Notes under the pieces: generated by a model | Told to the model about the DNA's origin: nothing | The model's database searches: none | The model's input: the letters and a program-made list of their open reading frames with translations, nothing else | Part shown: piece after piece, positions 62,190 to 64,000 of the stretch | How the letters are laid out: each line of letters starts with the position of its first letter | Position numbering within the stretch: position 1 is the first letter of the stretch | From: Mesorhizobium sp. NFR06 | GTDB taxonomy: Bacteria > Pseudomonadota > Alphaproteobacteria > Rhizobiales > Rhizobiaceae | Length of the DNA stretch: 64,000 nt | Reading direction: 5' to 3' | Assembly: GCF_900115245.1 (NCBI RefSeq) | Contig: NZ_FOVT01000021.1 | Span: 1 to 64,000, forward strand | Made by a program: the position numbers and the translations under genes

Positions 62190-63407
62190 TCAACGGCGAG
62201 CGGCGAGTGGCACCACATTGTTGGGTTGCTTGGCGGTCGAGGCCAGGAAGCGCTTGATGTTGCGCGCCGCCTGGCGGATCCGGTGCTCGTTCTCGACCAG
62301 CGCCAAGCGCACATAGTCGTCGCCATGCTCGCCGAAACCGACGCCCGGCGCCACCGCGACATCCGCATGCTCGATCAGCAGCTTGGAGAATTCGAGCGAG
62401 CCGAGATGGCGGAACTGCTCCGGGATGGGCGCCCAGGCGAACATCGAAGCCGCAGGTGCGGGGATCGTCCAGCCGGCGCGGCCGAAGGAATCGACCATCA
62501 CGTCGCGCCGCTTGTGGTAGACCTCGCGCACCTCCTCGATGTCGGCGCCGTCCCCGTTCAGCGCATGCGCCGCCGCAACCTGGATCGGCGTGAAGGCCCC
62601 ATAGTCGAGGTAGGACTTCACCCGCGTCAGCGCCGAAATCAGCCGCTCGTTGCCGACCGCGAAGCCCATGCGCCAGCCGGGCATGGAAAAGGTCTTCGAC
62701 ATCGAGGTGAATTCGACGCAGACATCGATTGCGCCCGGCACCTGCAGCACCGAAGGCGGCGGATTGCCGTCGAAATAGATCTCGGAATAGGCAAGATCCG
62801 ACAGGATGATGATGTCGTTCTTCTTCGCGAAGGCGACCACATCCTTGTAGAAGTCGAGCGAGGCGACAAGCGCCGTCGGGTTCGACGGATAGTTGAGGAT
62901 CAGCGCCAGCGGCTTCGGGATCGAGTGGCGGATGCCGCGCTCGACCGCCGGAATGAAGCGGTCATCGGGCTCGACCTGCAGCGAGCGGATGACGCCGCCC
63001 GACATGATGAAGCCGAAGGCATGGATCGGATAGGTTGGATTGGGGCACAGGATCACGTCGCCGGGCGCCGTAATTGCCTGCGCCATGTTAGCGAAGCCTT
63101 CTTTCGAGCCCAGGGTCGCGACCACCTGGGTGTCGGGGTTGAGCTTCACGCCGAAACGGCGCTGGTAATAGTTCGCCTGGGCGCGGCGCAGGCCCGGAAT
63201 GCCGCGCGAGGACGAATAGCGATGGGTGCGCGGATCGCGCACCACTTCGCACAATTTGTCGACAATGGCCTTCGGCGTCGGCAGGTCTGGATTGCCCATG
63301 CCAAGGTCGATGATGTCGGCGCCGCGCGAGCGGGCGCTGGCCTTCAGCCGGTTGACCTGCTCGAACACGTAAGGCGGAAGCCGGCGGACCTTGTGAAATT
63401 CTTCCAT
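62190..63407 (-). CDS. PLP-dependent class I/II aminotransferase (AlaC/DapL-like)
   Basis: A 405-residue fold-type I aminotransferase. The PLP lysine is in TSMSKTFSMPGWRMGFA, preceded by LILNYPSNPTALVASLDFY and followed by an arginine for the substrate carboxylate (NEHRIRQAARN). Related rhizobial enzymes next to hom are glutamate-pyruvate transaminases (AlaC) or aspartate/LL-DAP aminotransferases. Sequence alone does not decide the donor. It lies upstream of hom on the same strand. Confidence 0.88.
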   Translation of the reverse strand: MEEFHKVRRLPPYVFEQVNRLKASARSRGADIIDLGMGNPDLPTPKAIVDKLCEVVRDPRTHRYSSSRGIPGLRRAQANYYQRRFGVKLNPDTQVVATLGSKEGFANMAQAITAPGDVILCPNPTYPIHAFGFIMSGGVIRSLQVEPDDRFIPAVERGIRHSIPKPLALILNYPSNPTALVASLDFYKDVVAFAKKNDIIILSDLAYSEIYFDGNPPPSVLQVPGAIDVCVEFTSMSKTFSMPGWRMGFAVGNERLISALTRVKSYLDYGAFTPIQVAAAHALNGDGADIEEVREVYHKRRDVMVDSFGRAGWTIPAPAASMFAWAPIPEQFRHLGSLEFSKLLIEHADVAVAPGVGFGEHGDDYVRLALVENEHRIRQAARNIKRFLASTAKQPNNVVPLAARR

Positions 63408-63447
63408 TTCAGTTCCAGACCATCAGGGTTAGGCGCGCGATATAGAC

Positions 63448-63855
63448 CTAATTGCAGTTAGGGTCGAGGGTCGGGTCGCATTTGCCCTCGATCTGCTTGA
63501 GCGTATCGCCGCCATGCGTCCTGGCGAGCGTGTTGAGCGCCGCCGAATTCGCCGGTGCTTTGGCGCCGCCGCCCTTGGCAAGCTGCGCCTGTTGCTCGGC
63601 CTTGAGCTGGGCGAGGTTAGCCGCGGTCTCCTCCTTGGTGAGCTGCTTGGCGGCCACCTGCGGCGGGACGTTGAGGTTCGGATAGGAGCCGGTGTCCTTC
63701 GGACCCTCGGTCAAGGCCGTCGGCGCCGCGCTGTTCGTGCCGGTGCTGGTGCAGCCGCCGGCGGATAGCAGCGCGCCGGCCAGCCCCGCCACGACCGCCA
63801 TGCGGCAAATCCAACCCGCGCCTAGAAAAAAAGTCCCGCCGACATTAATCGTCAT
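63448..63855 (-). CDS. Small lipoprotein of unknown function
   Basis: A 135-residue protein with a lipobox signal ending LLSAGGC (C35). The mature part is Ala/Gln-rich and helical: KQLTKEETAANLAQLKAEQQ, then a C-terminal CDPTLDPNCN with a cysteine pair. AGGAAAA lies six bases before ATG 63855, supporting that start over ATG 63801. It may be an outer-membrane anchored lipoprotein. No family is recognised. Confidence 0.75.
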   Translation of the reverse strand: MTINVGGTFFLGAGWICRMAVVAGLAGALLSAGGCTSTGTNSAAPTALTEGPKDTGSYPNLNVPPQVAAKQLTKEETAANLAQLKAEQQAQLAKGGGAKAPANSAALNTLARTHGGDTLKQIEGKCDPTLDPNCN

Positions 63856-63952
63856 ATTGTTTTCCTGGCAGCCGGGTTAGAGCGAATTGGACCCGGTCAG
63901 ATGTCCCATGGTAATATGTCAAGAAAACGCTCCGGGAGGAACCCCGCGAACC

Positions 63953-64000
63953 ATGTCCAAACCTGACGATTCGGACAAAGCGGAAAATGGCGGACCTTCG
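63953..64000 (+). CDS. Start of an unidentified gene, cut by the window edge
   Basis: ATG 63953 has GGGAGGAA upstream and begins MSKPDDSDKAENGGPS, a hydrophilic N-terminus. Only 16 residues are visible, so no function can be given. It is divergent from the lipoprotein gene. A TTAGAGCG box at about 63876 resembles the end of the palindromic repeat family, but the rest of a copy is not seen. Confidence 0.5.
   Translation, partial: MSKPDDSDKAENGGPS

Noticed and set aside
1..64000. CRISPR arrays, tRNA or rRNA genes, prophage modules
   Set aside because: No regularly spaced direct repeats, no cloverleaf-type sequences with a TTCGA-type arm seen by eye, and no phage structural genes. A tRNA scan was not run.

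Overview
The window looks like chromosomal DNA of a Mesorhizobium-type alphaproteobacterium (Hyphomicrobiales). This rests on the high GC content, the divK-pleD-rpmG and hom/alaC-type-aminotransferase/glpX/recJ blocks, the rhizobial style of the intergenic palindromic repeats, and a glycine riboswitch ahead of gcvTHP. No database search was run, so the genus is an inference. Most of the window is core housekeeping sequence with short accessory inserts. I found no CRISPR array, prophage, rRNA or tRNA.

Layout. 1-336: end of an IS-type element whose transposase start is visible on the minus strand. 474-2914: rpmG, then the cell-cycle / c-di-GMP pair divK-pleD. 3154-9444: DUF3572-HAD pair, a large exported protein, GNAT, dinB, a small exported protein and a DMT exporter. 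9455-16261: an O-methyltransferase, dnaE and the propionyl-CoA carboxylase alpha subunit. 16515-18276: glutathione-dependent formaldehyde oxidation (class III ADH plus Gfa). 18341-21706: UPF0178, DUF1345, then a cytochrome b / Tat-exported molybdoenzyme / GNAT operon. 21740-22624: two broken genes abutting head to head, which looks like a deletion scar. 22671-23675: a TerB-like repeat protein. 23802-28545: a nested palindrome, a tandem glycine riboswitch and gcvT-gcvH-gcvP. 28561-29733: a membrane diguanylate cyclase. 29908-37780: a Tad/Flp pilus secretion cluster (cpaB, cpaC, small lipoprotein, cpaE, cpaF, tadB, tadC, tadD) with no pilin or prepilin peptidase gene here. 38014-43336: parE, a FUSC transporter and a DUF2336 protein. 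43485-46983: MaoC-CitE pair, a methyltransferase/TetR divergent pair with tandem operators, and a nitroreductase. 47147-51128: an exported protein, an acyltransferase and thrS. 51367-54765: accessory genes (methyltransferase, class D beta-lactamase, yidD, a small ORF, a LysR regulator). 54775-57638: IscU-like protein, folE, hisI and a patatin. 57759-63855: recJ, glpX, hom, aminotransferase and a lipoprotein. 63953 onward: the start of a further gene.

How the parts relate. PleD, DivK and the separate membrane GGDEF protein point to c-di-GMP control of cell cycle and surface life, which fits a Tad pilus nearby. The riboswitch ties glycine level to the glycine cleavage system, which feeds one-carbon metabolism alongside the formaldehyde-oxidation genes. 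A family of about 100-bp palindromic repeats sits between genes. In two places (dnaE and recJ) the repeat end supplies the gene's own TAG stop codon.

The strongest oddities are the repeats that overlap stop codons, a motif near the gcvT ribosome site that copies one strand of the riboswitch P1 helix, the deletion scar at about 22210, a possible leftward small RNA or long terminator at 757-1135, and the incomplete Tad locus. None of these is proven to be a new system.
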